From contig SVNW01000027.1 of the NCBI GenBank assembly GCA_015066745.1, positions 1 to 41,982 of the forward strand: DNA of 41,982 nucleotides. Reading direction: 5' to 3'. The notes beneath the pieces are model-generated. The model did not search any database. It had not been told where the DNA came from and saw only the letters and a program-made list of their open reading frames with translations. How positions within the stretch are numbered: the stretch's first letter is position 1; every line of letters starts with the position of its first letter. The position numbers were made by a program, and so were the translations under genes. Shown here one piece after another: positions 14,857 through 23,787 of the stretch. The stretch is from Ruminococcus sp. GTDB lineage: Bacteria; Bacillota; Clostridia; Oscillospirales; Ruminococcaceae.

Positions 14857-16527
14857 ATGGATGAAAAACAAAATGCTGAACTTGAACTGTTCAGAAAAAT
14901 AACACGTTCTTCAAGGAAGTCAAATTATCATTCCGACATAAATGCTTTACAGAAGATAATGAATAAATATCTTCCGGAAATATATAAAAAACTCCCGGAT
15001 ACATATATAACATTTCAGGACGAACTTGAACAGTTAAAGGAATATGCCGCATACAAACAGCTTGCAAATAAAAATATAGTTTCCTTGTGCGGAAAATACG
15101 GAACCGGAAAAGCATCTTTCTTTAATTCGCTGTATGGAGGAAGTATTCTCCCGACAGATGTTGACCCCGCTTCAAATGTCCCTGTATACATTGCGTGCGG
15201 AAAATCATCAGAAACATATGTAGTAAATAATTTTGATCATATCTCCGAACTTACAAACAAAGATATGCATCATATATTAAAAGGTCTCGATACAGAAAAT
15301 CCGGATATCTTATTTACACTCGGACATCTTTGTAAAAGTTTTCTGACATATGCCTCGGCACCAACTCTCAAACATATTATATTTACAGTGCTTCCCGGTT
15401 ATATTCCTGAAAATGATACAAATTATCATCCACGCTATAACAAATACGAGCTTTTAAAAAAGGTCAACCGTTCTGACGCAGTCCTCTGGTTTGCTGACAT
15501 AGACCCAAAAACATCTGCAATAACTGCCGATGATATAGCTGTACTCAAAAAAATCGATCGGAATATTCCGAAACTTGTAATCATAAATAAAGCCGATCTT
15601 TATAATCAGGCTGATTTTCCCGAAATAGTTGAAAAAACTCAGAAGATACTTAATGCTTCACAGATAAGATATATTGATGTACTCGCTTATTCCGACAAGT
15701 CAACTGAAAAATTTGACAAATATAAAATGCTTGCATATTTTGACAGATGGGATAAAACTCCTGAAGTGATCAACTTTTCTTTAAGATTTGAAAAAATATT
15801 TGAAAAGCTTCAGAGCAAAGAAAATATTCATCTTGATGAATTTAAAAACGCCCTCCTTCCCGAAATACAAAAAATAAGCTGTAATATATATAATCTTGAA
15901 AAAGCATTTATGACAGATGAAAAAGAAGGCTTTGTTCCTGTAGAAACCATAAGAAGCGAAAAGACGATCAAGTCAAATAATCCTCTTAAAAACATTGATC
16001 TTTCACAGGTAAAAGTCTCTGAACTCCCTATACCAAATCCCGAAAAACTTTTCAGAAGTCATAATGACCGTACTCAGAAAGATTCTTCAAAATACGAACG
16101 ATACATAAATTCTGTTTCGATAATGATGTCTGAAACAATGAAAAACATAACACCGTTATTTTCTTTTCAGCAACGCAATAACGAATACAAGAAAAATGTT
16201 TCTTCAATAATAGCTTCATCTTTCGGAGTTGATATGACAGAACCTGCAGTACAGGAAACCAAAGAAACAGAAAACACTAAGAAATCAGAAAAACGTTCTT
16301 CACGAAGTGAACGCAAATCAAGAATGGCAAATGACAAAGAAACCGAACGCAGTCCACGCCATGAACAACGTACTGCACCACAGAGACGTTCTGCTTTAAG
16401 TCAAAATCAAAACACTCAGTCCGGTGATACTACTGCAGACAGCAGACCTACTGTATTTAAACGTGATAACATACCCGAAAGAAACAGCACAACAAGTGGA
16501 AGTCTTCCACGACGCAGACCAAGATAA
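14857..16527 (+). CDS. Dynamin-like GTPase-fold protein with degenerate nucleotide site
   Basis: This 556-residue protein has a GTPase-like domain at about residues 70-290 that follows the dynamin pattern: GKYGTGKASFFNSLYGG (P-loop 79-86), ILPTDVDPASNVPVYI (the G2 region) and VIINKAD (NKxD, 244-247). Two catalytic features are altered. The residue after the P-loop lysine is Ala86, not Ser/Thr, and G3 reads FTVLPGY instead of DTPG, without the metal-linked Asp. GTP may still bind through Lys85 and NKAD, but hydrolysis is doubtful. Residues ~465-556 are a disordered Arg/Ser-rich tail. It starts 26 bp after the PLP enzyme with GGGGGG as ribosome site, and is followed 15 bp later by the beta-helix gene. 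Confidence 0.8.
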   Translation: MDEKQNAELELFRKITRSSRKSNYHSDINALQKIMNKYLPEIYKKLPDTYITFQDELEQLKEYAAYKQLANKNIVSLCGKYGTGKASFFNSLYGGSILPTDVDPASNVPVYIACGKSSETYVVNNFDHISELTNKDMHHILKGLDTENPDILFTLGHLCKSFLTYASAPTLKHIIFTVLPGYIPENDTNYHPRYNKYELLKKVNRSDAVLWFADIDPKTSAITADDIAVLKKIDRNIPKLVIINKADLYNQADFPEIVEKTQKILNASQIRYIDVLAYSDKSTEKFDKYKMLAYFDRWDKTPEVINFSLRFEKIFEKLQSKENIHLDEFKNALLPEIQKISCNIYNLEKAFMTDEKEGFVPVETIRSEKTIKSNNPLKNIDLSQVKVSELPIPNPEKLFRSHNDRTQKDSSKYERYINSVSIMMSETMKNITPLFSFQQRNNEYKKNVSSIIASSFGVDMTEPAVQETKETENTKKSEKRSSRSERKSRMANDKETERSPRHEQRTAPQRRSALSQNQNTQSGDTTADSRPTVFKRDNIPERNSTTSGSLPRRRPR

Positions 16528-16542
16528 AAGGGGGAAAGTTTT

Positions 16543-17724
16543 ATGTCCAACACCTACGAATTATTCACTAAAAATCTTAATCATGGTTCACCGATAAAAG
16601 AACATCCACTGGAGAAAACAGACGAAAGATTTAAAAATACTTACTTTGACCTGCTTTATATTACTGCACAGTATGAAAATGAAGATACTGAAAATCAAAT
16701 CAAATTTATAAAAAGAATAATGGACGGAACAAATGCCATAACGGTTATTTCCGATCACATACGTAATTCAGGAGAGATCACACCTGATAAAGTATCAGAA
16801 TTTACACGTAGTTGCATAGCGCTGAATATGCAGTATATATTTTTTACTGACTGTATGCTTATAGCCTGCTCTACAGGAAATCTTAATAAAAAACAGGTTG
16901 ACTACCTTTCAGAAGTTGCCGCTGCTCTGGAGATAGAACAATCTGATGTCAGTCTTTTGTGTGAATACGTCATCGCCATACTTGAACAAAGTACTGACAA
17001 GTATGAAAAGGCAAATAAAAAGGATATACATGAAATATACACGCATATCCTTTGCTATTTAAGAAAATTTGTATGCGGAGCAATTGCAAACACAAAAAAA
17101 TGTCTGCATTTTTACTCGATGTCGCATGAAGAGCTAAGTCCGAAGAAAGTTCTGATAATGAGTGAAACTGCTAACTATAACAGCTGTGAAATTTTTAAAG
17201 AAACTATTATTTTTGAAAACACAAGACTGGATCTTAGTGAAATGACGCAGATAAATGACTTTCATATCGGATTTAACTGTGCCAAAAATGTTATTTTCAA
17301 ACACTGCGACTTTATAAACGGCGGTAGTTTCAGATTTCACGGTTGTCACGAAATCCTTATTGAAGACTGCAACTTTATAAATTTCAGCAATGATGCTGTT
17401 TTTGATCTGAATCCTGATTGTACAGTAAAAATGAAAAAATGCTACTTTAAAAACTGCGGTCATGAATCTGTATTTTCAAATACCACCGGCGGTATAATAA
17501 GAAGCGGAAATCTCAATAGAATATCTTTTAAAGACTGTACCTTTGACAGTTGTTTTGCCCTCGGAACTTTTAAAGGCGGAATAATAAGCTTTAACAATAT
17601 AGTAGAAGCTACCGACTGCAAATTCAACAACTGTCGCAACGGTATGTACCTTTTCTATATCAACAACGGAAGTTTTAAAGGTGAAAACAACAAAACAACC
17701 GACTGTGTTGAATTAAAAGGCTGA
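16543..17724 (+). CDS. Helical (TerB-like) plus right-handed beta-helix protein
   Basis: This 393-residue soluble protein has an N-terminal helical half. The segment at about residues 80-160 (FFTDCMLIACSTGNLNKKQVDYLSEVAAALEIE) resembles the TerB/DjlA-type helical domain, but the acidic metal-binding residues of TerB are mostly absent. Residues ~220-390 are a series of short strands with repeating Cys-Asn/Asp-Phe turns (CDFINGG, CNFINFS, CYFKNCG, CTFDSC, CKFNNC), which read as a right-handed beta-helix of about 7-8 coils. The coil spacing (about 22-30 residues) and the many Cys and Asn in the turns are seen directly; the fold and the TerB call are inferred. It abuts the facing dtd gene by 4 bp with no terminator. 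Confidence 0.75.
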   Translation: MSNTYELFTKNLNHGSPIKEHPLEKTDERFKNTYFDLLYITAQYENEDTENQIKFIKRIMDGTNAITVISDHIRNSGEITPDKVSEFTRSCIALNMQYIFFTDCMLIACSTGNLNKKQVDYLSEVAAALEIEQSDVSLLCEYVIAILEQSTDKYEKANKKDIHEIYTHILCYLRKFVCGAIANTKKCLHFYSMSHEELSPKKVLIMSETANYNSCEIFKETIIFENTRLDLSEMTQINDFHIGFNCAKNVIFKHCDFINGGSFRFHGCHEILIEDCNFINFSNDAVFDLNPDCTVKMKKCYFKNCGHESVFSNTTGGIIRSGNLNRISFKDCTFDSCFALGTFKGGIISFNNIVEATDCKFNNCRNGMYLFYINNGSFKGENNKTTDCVELKG

Positions 17725-17728
17725 TGAT

Positions 17729-18163
17729 CTATTCAAGCGTAATTGTAAACGGTCCGTCATTTACAAGTGAAACTTTCATATCAGCTCCGAATATTCCTTC
17801 TTCTACAACAGGAATACTCTCTTTACATAAACTGATAAAATATTTATAAAGTTTTTCTGCAAGTTCAGGCTTGCCTGCATTTATAAAATTTGGCCTGTTC
17901 CCTTTTCGGCAATCAGCATAAAGCGTAAACTGAGAAATGATAAGCAGTTCTCCGTTTACGTCTTTTATTGATAAGTTTATCTTGTCATTTTCATCTGAAA
18001 AAATTCTGAGATTTATCATCTTGGCAACAAGTCTTTTAACATCTTCTTCGGTATCTTCATTTCCGACTCCCAGAAATACCACATATCCTTTATTTATTTT
18101 TCCTACTGTACTGCCATCTACATCTACAGATGCATTCAATACTCTTTGCAATACTATTTTCAA
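17729..18163 (-). CDS. dtd: D-aminoacyl-tRNA deacylase
   Basis: This 144-residue protein is a typical Dtd. It has the N-terminal [16 protein letters not shown], the specificity motif SQFTLYAD and the C-terminal NDGPFTI (the gly-cis-Pro-type loop that excludes L-amino acids). It removes D-amino acids and glycine wrongly attached to tRNA. The length is standard. A consensus promoter at 18218-18246 lies upstream. It is a housekeeping gene unrelated in function to the neighbouring Ter module, with which it converges. Confidence 0.95.
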   Translation of the reverse strand: MKIVLQRVLNASVDVDGSTVGKINKGYVVFLGVGNEDTEEDVKRLVAKMINLRIFSDENDKINLSIKDVNGELLIISQFTLYADCRKGNRPNFINAGKPELAEKLYKYFISLCKESIPVVEEGIFGADMKVSLVNDGPFTITLE

Positions 18164-18217
18164 CTTTAAACTCCTCTTTTCCGATCATATTTTTTCTTGT
18201 ATGACAAATACAAAAGA

Positions 18218-18246
18218 ATTATATCAGAAAAAACATAAAAAATCAA
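18218..18246 (-). promoter_or_regulatory. Promoter of dtd
   Basis: On the minus strand, TTGATT (complement 18241-18246) and TATAAT (18218-18223) have a 17-bp spacer. Confidence 0.7.
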
Positions 18247-18352
18247 TATAACTCATAAACAATTTTTTCAGATTTCACATTATATACACATCCATATATT
18301 AATATATATGAGAAGAAAAATCCTAAATTAATTATTTATCGGAGGCTTTTTA

Positions 18353-19723
18353 ATGAAAACAAAGAAAATAATCGCATTTATTCTTGCAATGGGACTTGTT
18401 TCATGTTTTGCAGGTTGTGATAAATCAGAAAATTCTTCACCATCAGAAACTACTGAAAGTACATCGGCTGTTGAAGATACTACCACTGCTTCTACTGAAG
18501 AAAGCACAGAAGAAACACTGGCTGTAAATTCTGAAGAAAAAAAATATGAGGATCTTGATGACGGCATCATTATGAAAATCTCAGATTTTGATGTTACTGA
18601 AGATGAATACAAGTATTATTTTGCATTTGCAAAAAGTAATATAGACGGCGGAGATGAAAGTTACTGGGAAAATGATCCGGACTCTGCAAAGCTTGAAGAT
18701 CTCAAACAGCAGACCGTAGAATATATTTTTAATGCATATACGATCTACCAGATAGCTTCTGACAACAATGTGGAAATAACCGAAGAAGATCTGCTCTCAG
18801 TAGACAAAGAATACGAAGCATCAAAACTTTACTATGAAGCTATAAACTCTGATACCGGAAAGAAATTTGACGAGTATCTTAAAGAAATATTCTGTACTGA
18901 AGAAGTTTATAAGGAATCAATAAAAAGATTTGAACTTGAATATAAAACAGTTGCTTCTCTCTATGAACAAGACTTTAAAGAAAAACATTTCAGTAATTAT
19001 ATCTGCATAAAGCATATACAGATAGACCCAAAAACAGCTTATGAAACTGACGAAAACAATGAGTCAACAGATACTCCAAAAAATTTCTATGAGATAAATC
19101 CTGAATATACATATACCGATGAAGAAAAAGCGGTTATAGAAAAAATCAACTCATGTGCTAAAGCTAAAGATACAGAAGGCGTTAATAATGCTCTTACAGA
19201 ACTTATGAGCGTGATACAGTCACGTCTTGCTGAGGGCGAAACTATGGATTCTCTTATGGACAAGTACAACAAGGACGCAGAAGCACAGAAAAACAAAGAC
19301 GGAGTTTATGTAGGATATTATATAAACAAATCATCTATGTCAGAAGATTTTTCAAATGTAGCTTTTGCACTTGAAGAAAATCAGATAAGTGATCCTGTTT
19401 TTTTTGACGAGTATGGTCATTGCATTATACAGCGTGTTCCTTTTAACAGAGATGAACTTATTTCTATCTATATGAGCGATGTAGAATATCCATACTCTAC
19501 AGAGTATGCAACTCTTATCCAGGAAACACAGAAAACTATGGATATAGTATTTTCAAGTGATTACAACAGTCTGACATCTGACTATATGAAAAATGGTATA
19601 AAATTTGATGATGCACCGTCATCTTCTGAATCAGAAAGTGAATCAGAAACTACTGAAAATGAAGAAACTTCTGATACTTCTGAAAGTACTGAAGAAACAA
19701 CCGCATCTTCCGAAGCTGAATAA
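18353..19723 (+). CDS. Lipoprotein, parvulin-type peptidyl-prolyl isomerase (PrsA/SurA-like)
   Basis: This 456-residue protein has a lipoprotein signal ending in SCFAGC, with lipidated Cys22, then a Ser/Thr/Glu-rich linker. A SurA_N-like helical segment (residues ~65-210) is followed by a PpiC/parvulin-like region. Marks are ICIKHIQID, a central insert, then SMSEDFSNVAFALEENQISDPV and GHCIIQRV, as in the parvulin fold. The C-terminus is a long acidic Ser/Glu/Thr tail. It probably acts outside the membrane as a foldase for exported proteins. The catalytic rate is doubtful because the domain is interrupted. The strong ribosome site CGGAGG precedes the ATG. Confidence 0.85.
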   Translation: MKTKKIIAFILAMGLVSCFAGCDKSENSSPSETTESTSAVEDTTTASTEESTEETLAVNSEEKKYEDLDDGIIMKISDFDVTEDEYKYYFAFAKSNIDGGDESYWENDPDSAKLEDLKQQTVEYIFNAYTIYQIASDNNVEITEEDLLSVDKEYEASKLYYEAINSDTGKKFDEYLKEIFCTEEVYKESIKRFELEYKTVASLYEQDFKEKHFSNYICIKHIQIDPKTAYETDENNESTDTPKNFYEINPEYTYTDEEKAVIEKINSCAKAKDTEGVNNALTELMSVIQSRLAEGETMDSLMDKYNKDAEAQKNKDGVYVGYYINKSSMSEDFSNVAFALEENQISDPVFFDEYGHCIIQRVPFNRDELISIYMSDVEYPYSTEYATLIQETQKTMDIVFSSDYNSLTSDYMKNGIKFDDAPSSSESESESETTENEETSDTSESTEETTASSEAE

Positions 19724-19731
19724 TCAAAAAA

Positions 19732-19769
19732 ACTCACATCAAGCGTTAAGTTTTGATGTGAGTTTTTTA
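19732..19769. terminator. Bidirectional terminator
   Basis: ACTCACATCAA (19732-19742) pairs with TTGATGTGAGT (19753-19763), flanked by A-run and T-run, so it stops both the lipoprotein gene and the facing GGDEF gene. Confidence 0.88.
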
Positions 19770-19780
19770 TAGAGATTTTT

Positions 19781-21676
19781 TTATTTACGTCTGTTTGGTT
19801 TGCGTTTCTTTTCTCTGTACATTTTCTGGTCGGCCTTAGTTATAAGTGCATTAAGCTTTGTTTCTTCTTCAGGAACTTCTATGTGCCAGCCTATACTTAT
19901 TTCTATATTGTACGGTTTTCCGGAACGCTGATTGTAAGTAGCAATATTACTGTTTATACGCTTCATTATTTTCTGAGCCATTTCTTCTGTATGATCAGCA
20001 CCGAAAATAATAAATTCATCTCCGCCAAATCTTGCGCAGATCTCATCTTCAACACAAGCGTCCTGAACTGCCATAGCCATACTTTTTATAGCCGAGTCGC
20101 CTTCTTTATGGCCAAAATTATCATTTATATACTTCATTCCGTCCATATCTGCAAACATTATCATGATATTTCTCTTCTGCTCAATACATTCCTGATATAG
20201 TTTTGCAGTATTTTCATGAAATCCGTTTCTGTTGAATATACCTGACAAAGGATCTATAACATAAAGCATTTCAAGTTTCTTCATAGTTCTTTCTATGCAG
20301 GTATGTTTTCTTATATTTTCTATGGCATTGCTGATAGTCATGACCCATGTATGAAACAGCGGACTCTTTAACGGGAAAACACTGTTGCATATTATTGCAT
20401 AGCCAAGACATCTGTCATTGAAATGAAGCGGAGAAAAGAAATATCTTTTACTTTCATCAGAACTTGAATGCATATCAGGAAGCATATATCTTGACGGAAA
20501 TTCTTCAAGCTTTCCGAAAGCATCATCACAATATACGAGCGGAACCTGAACGTTATCGGTATATCCTTTAGTAAGATATCTTGAAAATCTTGTATCTGTT
20601 GACTCATCACCAAGCCAGTCATCACAAAGACAAAGATAAAACTTTTCACATTTTATCATCTCTATGTATGGTTTAAGATTTTTTATAAACTGGTCAAAAT
20701 CTTCGCTTTCCTGAAGATCACACGACATCTGATTTATATTAGGAACATCGTGATGATATATTTCCATTGTCTGATATGTATCTTTTTTAAATTTTATAAA
20801 ATCATCACACGTTGTGTCCGAACAGCCACAACTTGCAGATTTTACAACCTTTGTTTCAAGAATAATACTTCTTTCCTGCTCTACATTCATAATTTCGTTA
20901 TGAACCTGCTGACAAGCTATATATCCGGATTGTTTTAACGGTCTGTCCACCGATGTTACTTTAGGATGATAATTTCTTGCGTTATAAACATTATCAAATC
21001 CTGTTACTATAACATCTTCAGGCACTCTATATCCAAGTTCCTCCAGAGTAGCTATAGCTCCCATTGCCATTGCATCATTTGCACATATCAAAGCCTTGGT
21101 AAGTTTACCTTCGCTGATAAATTTTTCTACCGCTGCCCTGCCGTCACGTTCTCTGAAAGAGCCGTGATAGATCTTATCTTCATCAACAGTTATATTATTT
21201 TCTGCAAGAACTTTTTTATAAGCGTTAAATCTCATAATATTTTCCGGATTTTCATCAGGACCTGATATGAAATTTGTAGATCTGACTTTATGATGTTCTA
21301 CTACATGACGAACAACATCAGCCATAGCATCTTCATTGTTTATGCCCACATGAAACAAACCGGGAATATCAAAATCAACACTTGATGCAGGTATATTTGA
21401 TTCTTTAAGTTCTTTGATTATTTTTTGTGTGATCTCAGGTGAAGCAATAGTATTTGTAAGAAGTATTGCCCCGTCCATAAGGTCATAGTTTATAAGATTA
21501 TATATATTGAACTCCCCGACATCGTTTTTTTCACTTCCCAATACACCGCCAAACGCAATGAAGTGGACAATATTTATATTATTTTCTCTGGCATATTCAT
21601 GTACACCGTCAAGAATCGTACTCTGATACTCTTCATCTATTCCGGAAATAATTACAGCTATATTTATCGCACCCAT
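19781..21676 (-). CDS. LacI-type sensor domain fused to GGDEF diguanylate cyclase
   Basis: This 631-residue cytosolic protein begins with a periplasmic-binding-protein type I domain like that of LacI regulators (residues ~1-285: IAVIISGIDEEYQSTILDG, NDAMAMGAIATLEELGY, VIVTGFDN, VTSVDRPL) but has no DNA-binding helix-turn-helix. A Cys cluster SASCGCSDTTC follows, then a GAF-like middle region, and a GGDEF domain (~470-630) with the intact RFGGDEF and DMDGMKYINDNFGHKEGD. It should make cyclic di-GMP in response to a sugar-like ligand. The same layout occurs in other clostridia. No cyclic-di-GMP receptor or hydrolase is in the window. Confidence 0.92.
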   Translation of the reverse strand: MGAINIAVIISGIDEEYQSTILDGVHEYARENNINIVHFIAFGGVLGSEKNDVGEFNIYNLINYDLMDGAILLTNTIASPEITQKIIKELKESNIPASSVDFDIPGLFHVGINNEDAMADVVRHVVEHHKVRSTNFISGPDENPENIMRFNAYKKVLAENNITVDEDKIYHGSFRERDGRAAVEKFISEGKLTKALICANDAMAMGAIATLEELGYRVPEDVIVTGFDNVYNARNYHPKVTSVDRPLKQSGYIACQQVHNEIMNVEQERSIILETKVVKSASCGCSDTTCDDFIKFKKDTYQTMEIYHHDVPNINQMSCDLQESEDFDQFIKNLKPYIEMIKCEKFYLCLCDDWLGDESTDTRFSRYLTKGYTDNVQVPLVYCDDAFGKLEEFPSRYMLPDMHSSSDESKRYFFSPLHFNDRCLGYAIICNSVFPLKSPLFHTWVMTISNAIENIRKHTCIERTMKKLEMLYVIDPLSGIFNRNGFHENTAKLYQECIEQKRNIMIMFADMDGMKYINDNFGHKEGDSAIKSMAMAVQDACVEDEICARFGGDEFIIFGADHTEEMAQKIMKRINSNIATYNQRSGKPYNIEISIGWHIEVPEEETKLNALITKADQKMYREKKRKPNRRK

Positions 21677-21806
21677 TAGACACCATCCCTATCATAATTT
21701 TGTGATTATTTATCATAATAAAATAATTTTTTTAATTTGCTTTATTGAATTTTACCCTCAAATATGTTATTATTAATACAACATATCTTAAGAAAGGAAA
21801 AATGAA

Positions 21807-22343
21807 ATGCAAAGTATAAGCTATAAAGTTGCCCTCGGCGGAATAATATCTTCTCTTTGTCTTCTGTGCATGTTTCTTACCGGTGTTATACCTGTCATGT
21901 ACATTGTACTGCCTATGATAGCGGGAATACTTATGATGATAATAACTATAGAAGTCGATACCCGATGGGCTTTTCTAACCTATTTATCAACGTCCCTGCT
22001 TTCACTCATTATCACATTTGACAAAGAATCTGCACTTATGTATATTCTGCTTTTCGGACACTATCCTATCATAAAAAAATATATTGACGCTATAAAACCA
22101 AAAATACTGCGAATAATAACCAAAGCTGTAATATTCAATTTTTCACTGTTACTTATAGCCTTTCTTACAATTCACCTTTTTGGTATGACAGAATTTTATG
22201 ATGAACTTTTCCAAAAAGGAAAGCTGGTTATTTTTCTGGTTATCGCTGTAATGAATTTTATATGTGTCGCTTATGATATATCCTTAGAAGGAATATTTCA
22301 GAACTATTGCAAATCACTCAAACCTAAACTTAAACATTATTAG
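21807..22343 (+). CDS. Small integral membrane protein, ~5-6 TM helices
   Basis: This 178-residue, very hydrophobic protein has hydrophobic segments around residues 8-27, 30-48, 53-68, 75-90, 105-125 and 140-160. It may be related to ECF transporter substrate-binding (S) subunits or to a small uncharacterised membrane family common in clostridia; I cannot tell which. There is no signal peptide or motif. AAGAAAGGAAAAATGAAATG gives a good ribosome site. Its stop codon is only 5 bp from the end of the facing dynamin operon. Confidence 0.7.
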   Translation: MQSISYKVALGGIISSLCLLCMFLTGVIPVMYIVLPMIAGILMMIITIEVDTRWAFLTYLSTSLLSLIITFDKESALMYILLFGHYPIIKKYIDAIKPKILRIITKAVIFNFSLLLIAFLTIHLFGMTEFYDELFQKGKLVIFLVIAVMNFICVAYDISLEGIFQNYCKSLKPKLKHY

Positions 22344-22348
22344 AAAAA

Positions 22349-22645
22349 CTACATGTTTATTTCAAACTTTTTCTGATCGTTTATTTCTTTTATGATACTT
22401 TTTACTCTTTTACGAAGAAGCGTTGTATATACCAACGCTTTTTCTTTTTTTGCATCAATTAAATAACCGTCAATCCTACCTACAAGAAAATCAATATATT
22501 TTATCTTTGATTCAAGTTTTTCATCACGGCCAGAAAGTAGTAAAAATCCGATTTTGTACATACATTCTTTCTTGTAGAGCATATCTGTTATTTTAAATAC
22601 CGCTCTGTTTATAAATTCTGCGTCAACTTTTTCAGAAACCTTCAA
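22349..22645 (-). CDS. Small helical protein, last gene of the dynamin operon
   Basis: This 98-residue protein is Lys/Glu-rich and predicted all-helical with probable coiled-coil heptads (EFINRAVFKITDMLYKK, then VGRIDGYLIDAKKEK). I do not recognise the family. The start is TTG at 22643-22645, set by AGGAGG eight bases upstream; no ATG is suitably placed. It begins 12 bp after the preceding gene, so it is co-transcribed. It could be a small adaptor for the dynamin-like proteins. There is no signal peptide or membrane segment. Confidence 0.65.
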   Translation of the reverse strand: MKVSEKVDAEFINRAVFKITDMLYKKECMYKIGFLLLSGRDEKLESKIKYIDFLVGRIDGYLIDAKKEKALVYTTLLRKRVKSIIKEINDQKKFEINM

Positions 22646-22657
22646 CTACTTTTCCTC

Positions 22658-23764
22658 CTATTCTCTGTTTAATGCTTTTTTTACAGCATTTATTCTCTGC
22701 TGTGCCATGGTGAACATCTGATTTTTCAGATGTTTATGAAAATAATCATCAAGTCTTCTTGTAAATTCGGTTATTACATTATTTTTATTGAGAATTTCTT
22801 TGTACTCAAGCTCATTTTTACCTGTCGGCATCAAAGGATAACCGTCAAAACATTTATCAAAGATCTGTAAAGCTGTTTCTTTTACAAGTTTCTCTTCTTC
22901 AGATAGTTTGAAGTTAAGTATTTCTGAGATATAGTCAAGATAAAAATCAGAGATCTCACCCATAATGTCAGAATCATTTAAAAGATACATATTCTTAAAC
23001 TCATTTTTGAAAACAGACCATATGTCTATAGTTTTTTCAGGAACATTTGAATATTCAAAAAGTTTTACAAATCTTGCAAACTCATGAGGATTATTAAAAG
23101 AAAAATAATGTTCATATGTATGTTCAAGAAATGTTTTATAATGAATGTCAAATCTGTTTTCTATTCTGTACTGAGAGCCTTTCAGTTCTTTGAGATATTT
23201 GTTTGTGAAATATTTCATATTTTTAGTCTGAACTCTCATCAAAGGAAGTTTATCGCTTCCTGCTGAGTACTCATACACATTAATATCGAACATTCCAAAG
23301 TCGTTGTATGCTTCGCTGAGTATCTTGTCCGATCTTTCGATATCAGTATAACCTGCTCTTCTGTTTTCGTTATAGAGAACAACATTTATTTCCGCATTTT
23401 TAGATTTGCGACACACTTTTTCAACCAGATAATGCAGATTTTCTTTTTTGTACGGAAAATCTGCAAAAACAAGGATCTTTCCGATTCTTATTTTACCCTG
23501 GTCAGTAAGTACTGTTTTTACGTCTATACCCGATACAGGAAACTCTAAAATACGACCTTCCTGTATCTTGTTTGTATAGACTATTACTTTACGCTGATCA
23601 TCTATCACATTTTCTTCTTCAGAATGCATAAAAATGTAACTCTTGTTTATTTTTAATGAGTTTGAATTTATGACATGTCCGCTTGGCATAAGTTCCTGAG
23701 CAAAACGGTATCTTATATCATCGCCAAGACAAATTATAAAATTATTATCGCAGATGTTTTTCAT
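22658..23764 (-). CDS. Unknown protein, third gene of the dynamin operon
   Basis: This 368-residue protein has a mixed alpha/beta first half and a helical second half rich in Phe, Tyr and Lys. Strand-like segments are NFIICLGDDIRYRF, RKVIVYTN, KILVFADFPYKKENLHYLV and EINVVLYNEN, suggestive of a Rossmann-like fold without a recognisable nucleotide loop. The C-terminal half ends in basic heptads (KHLKNQMFTMAQQRINAVKK). I do not know the family. It starts 23 bp after the second dynamin with GGAGG as ribosome site, so it is clearly in the operon and is likely a functional partner. Confidence 0.65.
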   Translation of the reverse strand: MKNICDNNFIICLGDDIRYRFAQELMPSGHVINSNSLKINKSYIFMHSEEENVIDDQRKVIVYTNKIQEGRILEFPVSGIDVKTVLTDQGKIRIGKILVFADFPYKKENLHYLVEKVCRKSKNAEINVVLYNENRRAGYTDIERSDKILSEAYNDFGMFDINVYEYSAGSDKLPLMRVQTKNMKYFTNKYLKELKGSQYRIENRFDIHYKTFLEHTYEHYFSFNNPHEFARFVKLFEYSNVPEKTIDIWSVFKNEFKNMYLLNDSDIMGEISDFYLDYISEILNFKLSEEEKLVKETALQIFDKCFDGYPLMPTGKNELEYKEILNKNNVITEFTRRLDDYFHKHLKNQMFTMAQQRINAVKKALNRE

Positions 23765-23787
23765 TTGCTTTCCTCCGTTGCCTTAAA

